Assembly (NCBI RefSeq): GCF_001425705.1
Contig: NZ_LMDC01000001.1
Location: 1,348,486-1,412,485 of the forward strand
Reading direction: 5' to 3'
DNA length: 64,000 nt
Source: Pelomonas sp. Root1217
GTDB taxonomy: Bacteria; Pseudomonadota; Gammaproteobacteria; Burkholderiales; Burkholderiaceae_C
Below are positions 1-8,435 of the stretch, in pieces. Numbering within the stretch: position 1 is the first letter of the stretch; each line of letters opens with the position of its first letter. The translations under genes and the position numbers were made by a program. The notes under the pieces are model-generated. The model ran no database searches. It was not told the DNA's origin and worked only from the letters and a program-made list of their open reading frames with translations.

Positions 1-1115
1 ACGAGCTGAAGGCCCACGGCAAGACCAGCGACAAGACGCGCTTCGCCTGCTCGGTGGCCGCGTTCAACCGCATCGCCCAGTACGACGCGGCCATCAGCAA
101 TTACCTGTCGGCGCTTCAAGAGGACGGCGCCAAATCCGAATACCCGGCGCAGATGAATGCCACCTTCGTCAAGGTGCAAGACCTGCGTTACGGCGAGAAC
201 TCGCACCAGAGCGCGGCGCTGTATCGCGACCTGTTCCCGGCGCCGGGTTCGCTCGTCACCGGCAAGCAGTTGCAGGGCAAGGAGCTGAGCTACAACAACA
301 TCGCCGATGCCGACGCCGCCTGGGAATGCGTGAAGAGCTTCGACACCCCGGCCTGCGTCATCGTCAAGCACGCCAACCCCTGCGGCGTCGCCGTGGCCGG
401 CACCGCGGCCGAGGCCTACAGCAAGGCCTTCAAGACCGACCCCACCAGCGCCTTCGGCGGCATCATCGCCTTCAACCGCGAAGTGGACGGCGCGGCGGCC
501 CAGCTCGTCGCCAAGCAGTTTGTCGAGGTGCTGATGGCCCCGAGCTTCAGCGCCGAAGCGCTGGAGATCTTCAAGGCCAAGGCCAATGTGCGCCTGATGC
601 AGATCGCCTTGCCGCCGGGTGGTTCGCGCCCCTGGGACCAGGGCCGCAATGCCGGCGACAGCAAGCGCGTGGGCTCGGGCCTGCTGCTGCAGACCTCCGA
701 CAACCACTTCCTGAAGCGCGAAGACCTCAAGGTCGTCACGACGCTGCAGCCTACCGCCCAGCAGCTCGACGACCTGATGTTCGCCTGGACCGTGGCCCAG
801 TATGTGAAGAGCAATGCCATCGTCTTCTGCGGCGGCGGCATGACGCTGGGCGTGGGCGCCGGCCAGATGAGCCGCCTCGACTCAGCCCGCATCGCCTCCA
901 TCAAGGCCCAACACGCCAGCTTGAGCCTGCAGGGCTCGGCCGTGGCCAGCGATGCTTTCTTCCCCTTCCGCGACGGCCTTGACGTGCTGGCCGACGCGGG
1001 CGCGAGCTGTGTCATCCAGCCGGGTGGCTCCATGCGCGACGACGAAGTCATCGCTGCCGCCAATGAGCGCGGCATCGCGATGGTGGTCACAGGCGTACGC
1101 CATTTCCGCCATTAA
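1..1115 (+). CDS. purH: Bifunctional AICAR formyltransferase / IMP cyclohydrolase (3' part)
   Basis: This protein makes the last two steps of de novo purine synthesis in the cytoplasm: formylation of AICAR with 10-formyl-tetrahydrofolate, then ring closure to IMP. The frame is already open at base 3, so the 5' end lies outside the window; about 370 codons remain of a family length near 520-530. The remaining part covers the end of the cyclohydrolase domain and the whole AICAR transformylase domain, with recognisable family blocks such as [16 protein letters not shown] and SNAIVF. The protein ends in RHFRH, a typical C-terminus. A hairpin follows 30 bases after the stop. Identification is by recognised family sequence and is secure. 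Confidence 0.97.
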   Translation, partial: ELKAHGKTSDKTRFACSVAAFNRIAQYDAAISNYLSALQEDGAKSEYPAQMNATFVKVQDLRYGENSHQSAALYRDLFPAPGSLVTGKQLQGKELSYNNIADADAAWECVKSFDTPACVIVKHANPCGVAVAGTAAEAYSKAFKTDPTSAFGGIIAFNREVDGAAAQLVAKQFVEVLMAPSFSAEALEIFKAKANVRLMQIALPPGGSRPWDQGRNAGDSKRVGSGLLLQTSDNHFLKREDLKVVTTLQPTAQQLDDLMFAWTVAQYVKSNAIVFCGGGMTLGVGAGQMSRLDSARIASIKAQHASLSLQGSAVASDAFFPFRDGLDVLADAGASCVIQPGGSMRDDEVIAAANERGIAMVVTGVRHFRH

Positions 1116-1144
1116 TCCGGCTCTAGACGTACTTCTCTAGTCCA

Positions 1145-1174
1145 GGGCCTCCCCCGATGGTGGGGGCCCGTCTT
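1145..1174 (+). terminator. Putative rho-independent terminator after purH
   Basis: A GC-rich inverted repeat (arms 1145-1155 and 1159-1169, one mismatch and one G-T pair) has a short GATG-centred loop and is followed by a weak T-containing stretch (GTCTT). It lies 30 bases after the purH stop and 44 bases before the next start, so it probably ends the purH transcript. Confidence 0.6.
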
Positions 1175-1212
1175 GCGGTTAGCCTCGACGCACTAGATCG
1201 AGAACCGGAGAC

Positions 1213-2628
1213 ATGCCCATGGACACCGCCCTGCAGGAGCGCCTGCATCTGGCGCTGACGGCGCAGCGCCGCGCCTACGAGGCTGAGCGCATGCCTTCGT
1301 ACGAGGTGCGCCGCGACCGCCTGCAGCGCCTGCTGGCCATGACACGCCAGCACGGCGAGGCCATCGCCGCTGCCATGGCCCAGGACTTCGGCCATCGCGC
1401 CCGCCAGGAATCGCTGCTGGCTGACATCTTCACCGTCGAGTCCGGCGCCCGCCACGCCATCAAGCATCTGCGCCGCTGGATGAAGACCCGGCGCGTCGCC
1501 ACGCCGCTGCACTTCCTGCCCGGCCGCAATGTGCTGATGCGCCAACCGCTGGGTGTCGTGGGCATCGTGTCGCCCTGGAACTATCCGTACTACCTCGCCA
1601 TGGAGCCTGCCGTCGCCGCGCTGGCGGCAGGCAACCGCGTGCTGATCAAGCCCTCGGAGCTGACGCCGGCCACCAGCGAGCTGATGGCGCGCATCGTCGC
1701 CGAGCACTTCAAGCCCGAGGAAATGCAGGTCATCACCGGGGACGCCGAAGTGGGCAAGGCCTTCACGACGCTGCCCTTCGACCACCTGTTCTTCACCGGC
1801 TCCACCGCCGTGGGCCGCCACGTGGCCCAGGCCGCCGCCCGCAACCTGACGCCGGTCACGCTGGAACTGGGCGGCAAGTCACCGGCCGTCGTCGACCGCA
1901 GCTGCGACCTGCGGCTCACCGCCTCGCGCCTGGCCTTCGGCAAGCTCTTCAACGCCGGCCAGACCTGCGTCGCGCCCGACTACCTGCTGGTGCCGCGCGA
2001 GATGGTCGAACCGCTGAGCGAGCAGATCCTGGCCGAGATGCGCCGCATGTACCCGCGCATTGCCGGCAACGCCGACTACACCAGCATCGCCACGCCGCGC
2101 CACCTCGCGCGTCTGCAAGGGCTGATCGCCGATGCCGCCGAGCGCGGCGCACGCGTGCTGCGCAGCCACGACGAGCAGCCCGACGACCGTCGCCTTGTGC
2201 CGGCTCTGCTGCTTGACGTGCCGCCCGAGGCCACCGTCATGCAGGAGGAAATCTTCGGCCCGCTGCTGCCCATCGTCGGCTACGACAAGGTCGACGAGGC
2301 CCTGGCCCACATCAACCGCGGCGACCGTCCGCTGGCGCTGTACTGGTTCGGCCAGGATGGCGCGGCGCGTGACCACGTCATGCGCGAGACCCATGCCGGC
2401 GGCGTGACGATCAACGATTGCCTGTGGCACCTGGGCCAGGAGGAGCAGCCCTTCGGTGGCGTCGGCGCCAGCGGCATGGGTTCGTACCACGGCGAATGGG
2501 GTTTTCGCACCTTCAGCAAGGAGAAGCCGCTGTTCATCCAGTCCCGCTTTGCCGGCACCAAGCTGTTCCAGCCGCCGTATGGCGCCACCTTCGAGAAACT
2601 TCTTTCGCTGCTGCGACGCATCGCCTGA
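1213..2628 (+). CDS. Aldehyde dehydrogenase, coniferyl-aldehyde dehydrogenase-like
   Basis: NAD(P)-dependent oxidation of an aldehyde to a carboxylic acid in the cytoplasm. The 471-residue protein has the full ALDH catalytic set: Asn123 in PWN, Lys146 in IKPSE, general base Glu218 in LELGGKSP and nucleophile Cys252 in GQTCVAPDY. Length and the form of these blocks resemble the coniferyl-aldehyde dehydrogenase subgroup, but the true substrate cannot be read from sequence. ATG 1213 has a GGAG-type ribosome site just upstream; ATG 1219 is an alternative. The gene ends three bases before a GMC alcohol dehydrogenase, so the pair probably oxidises an alcohol to an acid in two steps. Confidence 0.88.
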   Translation: MPMDTALQERLHLALTAQRRAYEAERMPSYEVRRDRLQRLLAMTRQHGEAIAAAMAQDFGHRARQESLLADIFTVESGARHAIKHLRRWMKTRRVATPLHFLPGRNVLMRQPLGVVGIVSPWNYPYYLAMEPAVAALAAGNRVLIKPSELTPATSELMARIVAEHFKPEEMQVITGDAEVGKAFTTLPFDHLFFTGSTAVGRHVAQAAARNLTPVTLELGGKSPAVVDRSCDLRLTASRLAFGKLFNAGQTCVAPDYLLVPREMVEPLSEQILAEMRRMYPRIAGNADYTSIATPRHLARLQGLIADAAERGARVLRSHDEQPDDRRLVPALLLDVPPEATVMQEEIFGPLLPIVGYDKVDEALAHINRGDRPLALYWFGQDGAARDHVMRETHAGGVTINDCLWHLGQEEQPFGGVGASGMGSYHGEWGFRTFSKEKPLFIQSRFAGTKLFQPPYGATFEKLLSLLRRIA

Positions 2629-2631
2629 CCC

Positions 2632-4272
2632 ATGAACGACACCCAAGGTTTCGACGAGGCCCATGACGTCATCGTCATCGGTGGTGGCTCATCCGGCTCG
2701 GCGCTCGCCGGCCGGCTGAGCGAAGACCCCGGCACCCAGGTGCTGGTGCTGGAAGCAGGTGCCGACGTCAGCAACTGGCTGGGGACGGTGCCCACAGGTG
2801 CCGTGCTGATGGTGCCCAGCAAGCTGCACAACTACGCCTTCGAGACGGTGCCGCAGCCGGGCCTGAATGGCCGCTGCGGCTATGTGCCGCGCGGCAAGAT
2901 GCTCGGTGGCTCGTCGGGCATCAACGCGATGGTCTACATCCGCGGCCAGCGCGAGGACTATGACCACTGGGCCGCGCTGGGCAACCCCGGCTGGGGCTGG
3001 AGCGACGTGCTGCCGCACTTCATCAAGAGCGAGGGCAACGACACCTTCGGCGCCCCGCTGCATGGTCGCGATGGGCCATTGAAGGTCAGCCAGTTGCGCA
3101 CCGACAACCCGCTGCAGGCTGCCTGGCTGGCCGCCGGGCGAGAGGCGGGCCACGTCATCAATGCCGACTTCAATGGCGAGACGCAGGAAGGCGTTGGCAT
3201 CTACCAAGTCACGCAGGACCGCGGCGAGCGTTGCAGTGCGGCCCGCGCCTACCTGCGCCCGCACCTGGGCCGGCCCAACCTGCGCGTGACCGTGCAGGCA
3301 CAGGTGCAGCGCATCCTGTTCGACAGCCGCCGCGCGGTGGGCGTGGAGGTGAAGGTGGGCGGCGTGTTGCGTCGGCTGCAGGCCAGGCGTGAGGTCGTGC
3401 TGGCGGCGGGCGCCATCCAGTCGCCGCAGCTGCTGATGCTGTCCGGCGTGGGCGATGCGGCGCAACTGCAGGCGCAGGGCATCGCCGTGCTGCACCACCT
3501 GCCCGGTGTCGGTGCCAACCTGCAGGACCATCCCGACTTTGTGTTCGGCCTGCGCAGCAGCAGCCTCGACACCTTCGGCCTGTCCCTGCGCGGCGGCTTC
3601 GCCTTCTGGCGCGCCGTCCAGCGCTACCGCGCCGAGCGCCGCGGCATGCTGACCAGCAATTTCGCCGAAGGTGGTGGCTTCCTGCGCACCAGCGCCGCGC
3701 AGGCGCGGCCGAACATCCAGCTGCACTTCGTCGTCGCGGCCGTGGAAGACCACGCGCGCAAGATGCGCCTGGGGCACGGCATGTCCTGCCATGTGTGCCT
3801 GCTGCGCCCGCAAAGCCGCGGCACCGTCAGGCTGGCCGGGCGCGATGCCGGCACCGCGCCGCTGATCGACCCAGGCTTCTTCCAGCATGCCGACGACATG
3901 GCGCAGATGGTGGCCGGCTTCAAGCTCACGCGCGAGCTGCTTCACCAGCCGGCGCTGCGCGCGCATTGGCGCACCGAGATGTGGAGCACCGAGACGCGCT
4001 CGGATGCCGACATCGAAGCCCTGCTGCGCCAGCGCGCCGACACCATCTACCACCCGGTGGGCAGTTGCAGGATGGGCACGGACGCGATGGCCGTGGTGGA
4101 CGCCGAGCTGCGTGTGCACGGCCTGCAGGGCCTGCGCGTGGTGGATGCGTCCATCATGCCCACGCTGGTCAGCGGCAACACCAACGCGCCCGCCATGATG
4201 ATCGGCGAGAAGGCGGCGCAGATGATGCAGGCTTCGGCCCGCCAGCCCGAGATCGTTGCGCAGGCGGCCTGA
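2632..4272 (+). CDS. GMC-family FAD-dependent alcohol/choline dehydrogenase
   Basis: A 546-residue glucose-methanol-choline oxidoreductase that would oxidise a primary alcohol to an aldehyde using FAD. The N-terminus carries the dinucleotide fold (VIGGGSSGSALAGRLSE, residues 16-31) ending in LVLEAG. The C-terminal catalytic pair is visible as His474 in YHPVGSC and Asn518 in SGNTNAP. Overall it resembles choline dehydrogenase BetA and the alkanol dehydrogenase AlkJ. There is no signal peptide or clear membrane segment. It starts three bases after the aldehyde dehydrogenase stop, which argues for co-transcription and for the aldehyde product being passed to that enzyme. Substrate unknown. Confidence 0.9.
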   Translation: MNDTQGFDEAHDVIVIGGGSSGSALAGRLSEDPGTQVLVLEAGADVSNWLGTVPTGAVLMVPSKLHNYAFETVPQPGLNGRCGYVPRGKMLGGSSGINAMVYIRGQREDYDHWAALGNPGWGWSDVLPHFIKSEGNDTFGAPLHGRDGPLKVSQLRTDNPLQAAWLAAGREAGHVINADFNGETQEGVGIYQVTQDRGERCSAARAYLRPHLGRPNLRVTVQAQVQRILFDSRRAVGVEVKVGGVLRRLQARREVVLAAGAIQSPQLLMLSGVGDAAQLQAQGIAVLHHLPGVGANLQDHPDFVFGLRSSSLDTFGLSLRGGFAFWRAVQRYRAERRGMLTSNFAEGGGFLRTSAAQARPNIQLHFVVAAVEDHARKMRLGHGMSCHVCLLRPQSRGTVRLAGRDAGTAPLIDPGFFQHADDMAQMVAGFKLTRELLHQPALRAHWRTEMWSTETRSDADIEALLRQRADTIYHPVGSCRMGTDAMAVVDAELRVHGLQGLRVVDASIMPTLVSGNTNAPAMMIGEKAAQMMQASARQPEIVAQAA

Positions 4273-4274
4273 GC

Positions 4275-4562
4275 ATGATCCTGGAGATCGCGCAGCTTCA
4301 GGTGCGGCCTGGTCAGGGCGCTGAGTTCGAGAGGGCCTTTGCCGTCGCGCAGGGAATCATCTCGTCCATGCCCGGCTACCTGGGCCATGAGCTGCAGCGC
4401 TGCCTGGAGCGCGCCGATCACTACATGCTGCTGGTGCGCTGGGAGAGCGTCGAGCACCACGAGGTAGGCTTTCGCAAGTCCGAGAGCTACCAGGAATGGC
4501 GCCGGTTGCTGCACCACTTCTATGACCCCTCCCCGACAGTGCTGCACTACGAGCGGATTTGA
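4275..4562 (+). CDS. Antibiotic biosynthesis monooxygenase (ABM) domain protein
   Basis: A 95-residue single-domain protein of the dimeric alpha+beta barrel (ABM) fold. Visible family features are the N-terminal strand ILEIAQLQVRPGQ, the MPGYLGHEL block and the VRWESVEHHEVGFRKS block. Such proteins include small monooxygenases and heme-handling enzymes, but many have no known reaction. The start is ATG 4275, two bases after the GMC dehydrogenase stop; longer in-frame openings upstream overlap that gene and are rejected. It probably belongs to the same transcript, perhaps acting on the same substrate or on a toxic side product. Confidence 0.78.
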   Translation: MILEIAQLQVRPGQGAEFERAFAVAQGIISSMPGYLGHELQRCLERADHYMLLVRWESVEHHEVGFRKSESYQEWRRLLHHFYDPSPTVLHYERI

Positions 4563-4592
4563 AGCCTCGGGATGCGAACATGCGGTCCACGC

Positions 4593-5141
4593 ATGCACAG
4601 CCCGCCACAATTCCGCCACGCCACGCCTGAAGACGCTGCCGCGCTCGCGGCCTTCGGCGCCCAGGCCTTCGCCGACACCTACCGTGAGCTCAGCGACGCG
4701 CAGGAGATTGCCGACTATGTCGCCGAGCACTTCCAGCCCGAGGTCATGGCTGGCGTCATCCTGGACACCACCTGCACGGTGCTGCTGGCCTGGGTGGACG
4801 AGCAGCTCGCCGGCTACGCCATCGTCAAGGTCGAGCCTGCGCCCGATTGCGTGGCGGGCCCGGCCCCCATCCATCTCTGGCGCATCTATCTCGGCGAGGG
4901 CTTCATCGGCCGTGGCCTGGGCGCGGCGCTGATGCATGAGGTGCATGCCGTGGCGCGCCGGCGCGGGGCGCAGACCCTGTGGCTGGGTGTCTACGATCGC
5001 AATGTGCGAGCCGTGGCCTTCTACGAGCGCTTCGGTTTCGCCCAGGTTGGCGGCCAGGAATTCCTGTTCGGCGGCCAGATCTACATCGACCCGGTCTACG
5101 CGGCCGCCGTGCGTCCGCCCGAACTGAAGGAGGCCTGCTGA
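4593..5141 (+). CDS. GNAT-family N-acetyltransferase
   Basis: A 182-residue acetyl-CoA-dependent acyltransferase of the GNAT superfamily. The acetyl-CoA binding signature is seen as EGFIGRGLGAALM (R/Q-x-x-G-x-G/A type loop), followed by the terminal YDRNVRAVAFYERFGF block. The substrate cannot be told. The start ATG 4593 (MHSPPQ) is preferred over ATG 4572 because family similarity begins at FRHATPEDA. The stop overlaps the start of the next gene by one base (TGATG), so translation is probably coupled to the GFA-type protein. Confidence 0.85.
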   Translation: MHSPPQFRHATPEDAAALAAFGAQAFADTYRELSDAQEIADYVAEHFQPEVMAGVILDTTCTVLLAWVDEQLAGYAIVKVEPAPDCVAGPAPIHLWRIYLGEGFIGRGLGAALMHEVHAVARRRGAQTLWLGVYDRNVRAVAFYERFGFAQVGGQEFLFGGQIYIDPVYAAAVRPPELKEAC

Positions 5142-5530
5142 TGATCGAAGGTTCCTGCCTGTGCGGCAGCGTGTGCTGGCGTTTCGACGGACAGCCTGAC
5201 GGCGCAACCGCCTGCAACTGCACGGCCTGCCGTCGCTACGGCACGCTGTGGGCCTACGACTACGTGGACGAAGGCATCCACGTCACCGGCCCGACGCAGG
5301 CCTATGTGCGCGGCAAGGCGCTGGAATTCCATTTCTGCCCGACCTGCGGCTGCGTGACGCATTGGCGCGGGCTGAGGCTGGAAGCCGACGGGCGCCGCCG
5401 CATTGCCGTCAACCTGCGCCTGGCCGAGCCTGATGCGGTGGCGGCCGTCCCGATCGACCACTTCGACGGCCTTGATACCTTCGATGACCTGCCACGCGAT
5501 GGCCGATGCGTTTCCGATTATTGGTTTTAG
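5141..5530 (+). CDS. GFA-family (CENP-V/GFA domain) zinc protein
   Basis: A 129-residue protein of the glutathione-dependent formaldehyde-activating enzyme family. The three cysteine clusters that bind zinc are present: CLCGS near residue 7, CNCTACRR near residue 26 and FCPTCGC near residue 65. The family is named for accelerating S-hydroxymethylglutathione formation, but most members have no proven activity. The ATG overlaps the preceding stop by one base. The neighbourhood of alcohol and aldehyde oxidising enzymes fits a role with reactive aldehydes, which is inference only. Confidence 0.85.
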   Translation: MIEGSCLCGSVCWRFDGQPDGATACNCTACRRYGTLWAYDYVDEGIHVTGPTQAYVRGKALEFHFCPTCGCVTHWRGLRLEADGRRRIAVNLRLAEPDAVAAVPIDHFDGLDTFDDLPRDGRCVSDYWF

Positions 5531-5638
5531 TCCTACAGGTAAAGCCTTGAAACCGCACGGCTCGTCGCCAGATTGGGGGCGCAAACTGCCGTCTTCCCAC
5601 GCGCGTGGCGGGTGGGTGATGGTTTGAGGAGTGTTGCG

Positions 5639-6514
5639 ATGAAATTCCCCCGATTCCTGCTGCTGTGCATGGCCCTGCTAGGCACGCTCTGGCTGGGCAA
5701 CGCCCAGGCGCTGCCTAACGTCGACGAGGTGCAGGCCGCTGCTCAGCGTGGCGACTACGCCGGCGCGGAGAAGATGATGCGCGAGGTTGTTGCGGCCAAG
5801 CCCGACAGCCCGCGCGCCCATTACGTGTTGGCCGAGATCCTGGCCCACCAGCGCCAGTTCCCTGAAGCCGCCGAGCACACGCGCCGCGCTCGCGCGCTGG
5901 ACCCTGCCATCAAGTTCGCCGACGCCGCCAAGTTCAATGCCTTCGAACAGTTGCTGCAGCGTGAGCAGGCCGGGGTGGCGAAGTCCGTCGCGCCGACTGC
6001 CGTCAATGCGGCACCGCCGATGCGCGCCGCGCCGGTCGAGCGCAGCGAGAGCGGTGGTGGCGTGTCCCTCTGGCTGCTGATCGGTGGTGCCGTCATCTTC
6101 ATCTGGCTGGCCATGCGCTGGATGCGCAACCGCACCGCCGCGCAGAGCCAGCAGCCGGCCATGGCGGGTGGTTATGGCGCGGGCGGCTATGGCGCTGGTT
6201 ATGGGCCTGGCGGTATGCAGGCGCCTGGCTCGGGCGGCCCCGGCATGCTCGGCGTTGGTCTTGGCGTAGCGGGTGGCGTTGCCGCCGGCATGCTGGCCGA
6301 GAAGCTGCTCCATGGTGGCCATGACGAACGCAGCGTCCCGCGCGACACCGATACCAGCGGCGGCCTGATCCCCGGCAGCTTTGATTCCGGTGGCTCCAGC
6401 AGCGCCGCCGACGAACTGAGCCGCCGTGACATCGACTTCGGCAGCGGTGACGGCTGGGGCGACGCCGGCGGCGGCGATTTGGGTGGCGGTGGCGGCGGCA
6501 GCGACGACTGGTAA
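5639..6514 (+). CDS. Secreted/membrane TPR protein with Gly-rich C-terminus
   Basis: A 291-residue protein with a signal peptide (residues 1-24, ending NAQA), a TPR-like helical region (about 28-95), an Ala/Pro linker, a transmembrane segment (about 142-159) followed by Arg residues, and a Gly/Ser/Asp-rich tail ending GGGGGSDDW. The layout suggests an N-terminal periplasmic TPR domain and a low-complexity cytoplasmic tail. Start ATG 5639 is chosen because a GAGGA ribosome site lies 8-12 bases before it and the signal peptide begins there. No specific function is recognised; neighbours give no clear hint. Confidence 0.75.
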   Translation: MKFPRFLLLCMALLGTLWLGNAQALPNVDEVQAAAQRGDYAGAEKMMREVVAAKPDSPRAHYVLAEILAHQRQFPEAAEHTRRARALDPAIKFADAAKFNAFEQLLQREQAGVAKSVAPTAVNAAPPMRAAPVERSESGGGVSLWLLIGGAVIFIWLAMRWMRNRTAAQSQQPAMAGGYGAGGYGAGYGPGGMQAPGSGGPGMLGVGLGVAGGVAAGMLAEKLLHGGHDERSVPRDTDTSGGLIPGSFDSGGSSSAADELSRRDIDFGSGDGWGDAGGGDLGGGGGGSDDW

Positions 6515-6545
6515 GTCCTCACGGGCTGGCGCGGGGGCGGGCCCC

Positions 6546-6551
6546 GATAAT
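6546..6551 (+). promoter_or_regulatory. -10-like box directly before the acyltransferase start
   Basis: GATAAT ends eight bases before ATG 6560 and there is no Shine-Dalgarno sequence between them. With a normal distance from -10 box to first transcribed base, the transcript would begin at or next to the start codon. No good -35 box is visible. The same arrangement recurs in the window (see findings). Confidence 0.45.
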
Positions 6552-6559
6552 CCCGCCCC

Positions 6560-7210
6560 ATGACGCCAGCCGCTTTCACCGGCCAGTTGCTCTCCTTCAT
6601 TGCCCGCCTCATCACGGGGGCTCAGGGCCACTGGAAGGGCTGCCCGCCGACGGCGGAGCAGCGCATCTACATCGCCAACCACCAGAGCCACTTCGATCTC
6701 GTCCTGATCTGGGCCGCCTTCCCGCATGATCTGCGCGCCACCACGCGCGCCATCGCCGCCCGCGACTACTGGACAACCAGCGCGCTCAAGCGCTGGCTGA
6801 CGACCTCGGTCTTCAACGCCATCTACGTCAGCCGCACGCGCAGCAAGCCCGACGAGGACCCGCTGGAACCCCTCGTCGAGGCGTTGGCCAATGGCGACTC
6901 GCTGGTCATCTTTCCCGAGGGCACGCGGTCCAACAAGGGCAACCCGCAGCCCTTCAAGTCCGGCATCTACCACCTCGCCGAGCAGTTCCCGCATGTGCAA
7001 CTGATCCCAACCTGGATCGACAACGTGCAGCGTGTCATGCCCAAGGGCGAAGTCGTGCCCGTGCCCATCCTGTGCACGGTCACCTTCGGCGCGCCCATCC
7101 AGCTGCGCCCTGGCGAAACCAAAGCGGACTTCCTGTGCCGCGCCCGCGAGGCCGTCATGGAGCAGCGGCCCGACCCGTACTGGGTCGGCCGCGAGAACGA
7201 GGCCAATTGA
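6560..7210 (+). CDS. plsC: 1-acyl-sn-glycerol-3-phosphate acyltransferase-like protein (PlsC family)
   Basis: Transfers an acyl group to lysophosphatidic acid or a similar lysolipid to give phosphatidic acid. The 216-residue protein has the acyltransferase motif HX4D (His41 and Asp46 in NHQSHFD), a middle block around VFNAIYVSR and the glycerol-phosphate binding block FPEGTRS (118-124). The next gene, a CdsA-like cytidylyltransferase, starts inside its stop codon (TGATG, one-base overlap), so the two probably form a unit that makes and activates phosphatidic acid. A main plsC elsewhere in the genome is likely; this could be an accessory copy. Confidence 0.88.
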   Translation: MTPAAFTGQLLSFIARLITGAQGHWKGCPPTAEQRIYIANHQSHFDLVLIWAAFPHDLRATTRAIAARDYWTTSALKRWLTTSVFNAIYVSRTRSKPDEDPLEPLVEALANGDSLVIFPEGTRSNKGNPQPFKSGIYHLAEQFPHVQLIPTWIDNVQRVMPKGEVVPVPILCTVTFGAPIQLRPGETKADFLCRAREAVMEQRPDPYWVGRENEAN

Positions 7211-8190
7211 TGCGCTGGCTCAAGGCTTTGACCTCCAACGAGCAGGTGGCCCTGCTCTTCGTCGTGCTGTTCGGCTTCCTGATGCTGTTGACGGTGGGGC
7301 TGTTCCTGAACTCGCTGCGCGAGCGCGAGAGCGAGGACGAACGCCTGAAGTCCCAGCTCGCCTGGGAGCGCGTGCGGCGCGACCTGCGCGCTGCCTGGAT
7401 CGGCGGCTGCATGTTCTGGGTCGCGTGGATCTCGGGGCCGCTCGGCGCGACGCTGCTGTTCGCGCTGTTCTCCTTCCTGGCGCTGCGCGAGTTCATCACC
7501 CTCGTGCACACCGAGCGCAGCGACCACCGCACCCTCATCGTCGCCTTCTTCGTGCTGCTGCCCATTCAGTACATGATCTGCGGCACGCGCTTCTTCGACC
7601 TGTTCACCGTCTTCCTGCCCGTCTACGGCTTCCTGGTGCTGCCCATCGTCAGCGCGCTGGCCGGCGACCCGCGCCGCTTCCTGGAGCGCAACGCCAAGAT
7701 CCAGTGGGGCGTCATGGTCTGCGTCTATGGGCTGTCGCACGCGCCGGCGCTGCTGCTGCTGGACATCCCGGGCAACACCGGGCGCGGCGCCTTCCTGCTG
7801 TTCTTCCTGGTCATGGTGGTGGCGGCTTCGCAGATCGCGCAGGAGATCGCCACCCGCGCGCTGCGCCGCCGCCCGGTGGCCCGGCAGATCAGCCGCAGCT
7901 TCTCGATGCGGGCCTGGTGGATCGGCACTTGCACCGGCGCCGTGGCCGGCCTGCTGCTGTACTGGATCACGCCGTTCAAGGCCGGCCAGGCGCTGGCCAT
8001 GGCCTTCCTGACCGCCGGTGCTGCGGGCTTCGGCGGCCTGGTCATGAAGGCCCTGAAGAAGGACGCCGGCGTGCTGTACTGGGGCAACCGCAGCTCCATC
8101 ACCGGCGCCGTCGGCCTGCTGGACCGCATCGCGGTGCTGTGCTTTGCGGCGCCAGTGCTGTTCCATTCGGCGAACTGGTACTACCGGTGA
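7210..8190 (+). CDS. cdsA: Phosphatidate cytidylyltransferase-like membrane protein (CdsA family)
   Basis: CdsA enzymes convert phosphatidic acid and CTP to CDP-diacylglycerol at the inner membrane. This 326-residue protein has about eight hydrophobic segments and a C-terminal block (KKDAG, then GLLDRIA, then CFAAPVLFH) lining up with the CdsA signature. However, positions usually HGG read AVG and the final Asp of the DRxD element is Ala, so the activity may be changed or lost. It belongs to the shorter clade found next to PlsC-like proteins. Start ATG 7210 overlaps the acyltransferase stop. A structured repeat begins eight bases after its own stop. Confidence 0.82.
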   Translation: MRWLKALTSNEQVALLFVVLFGFLMLLTVGLFLNSLRERESEDERLKSQLAWERVRRDLRAAWIGGCMFWVAWISGPLGATLLFALFSFLALREFITLVHTERSDHRTLIVAFFVLLPIQYMICGTRFFDLFTVFLPVYGFLVLPIVSALAGDPRRFLERNAKIQWGVMVCVYGLSHAPALLLLDIPGNTGRGAFLLFFLVMVVAASQIAQEIATRALRRRPVARQISRSFSMRAWWIGTCTGAVAGLLLYWITPFKAGQALAMAFLTAGAAGFGGLVMKALKKDAGVLYWGNRSSITGAVGLLDRIAVLCFAAPVLFHSANWYYR

Positions 8191-8198
8191 AATGATGG

Positions 8199-8418
8199 AG
8201 CCCCTCGTCCAGTCTCGCCGCGCTGAACGCGGGCAAGCCCGGTCGGTCTTGCAGACCGCGCTGCGGCTTGAGCCGCAGCCCTTCGGCAGGCACATGCCGC
8301 CCACTGGGCGCCATGTGTCCGGCCTCAGCCCCCAAGGGGACGGCCATGCTTGGCGGATCGACCGCCAAGCACATCGCCCCAGGCGGGCCGGCTTGGGAGC
8401 GGCCCTGCGCTCGGCCCG
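8199..8418 (+). repeat. Dispersed structured repeat, copy 1 (with 80-bp insert)
   Basis: First of five copies of a 137-bp repeat. Conserved blocks in order are AGCCCCTCGTCCAGTCTCGCC, GCTGAACGC, GGTCGGTC, CCCCAAGGGGAC, a hairpin with stem GCTTGGCGG / CCGCCAAGC, ACATCGCC, and GGGCCGGCTTGGGAGCGGCCC. It starts eight bases after the cdsA-like stop and ends 17 bases before ruvC. Between GGTCGGTC and the CCCC/GGGG hairpin it carries an insert (about 8249-8328) absent from the other copies, with perfect arms CTGCGGCT / AGCCGCAG and a second palindrome with arms beginning CACATG and ending CATGTG. Confidence 0.9.
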
Positions 8419-8435
8419 CAGAACCGCTATCTAAC

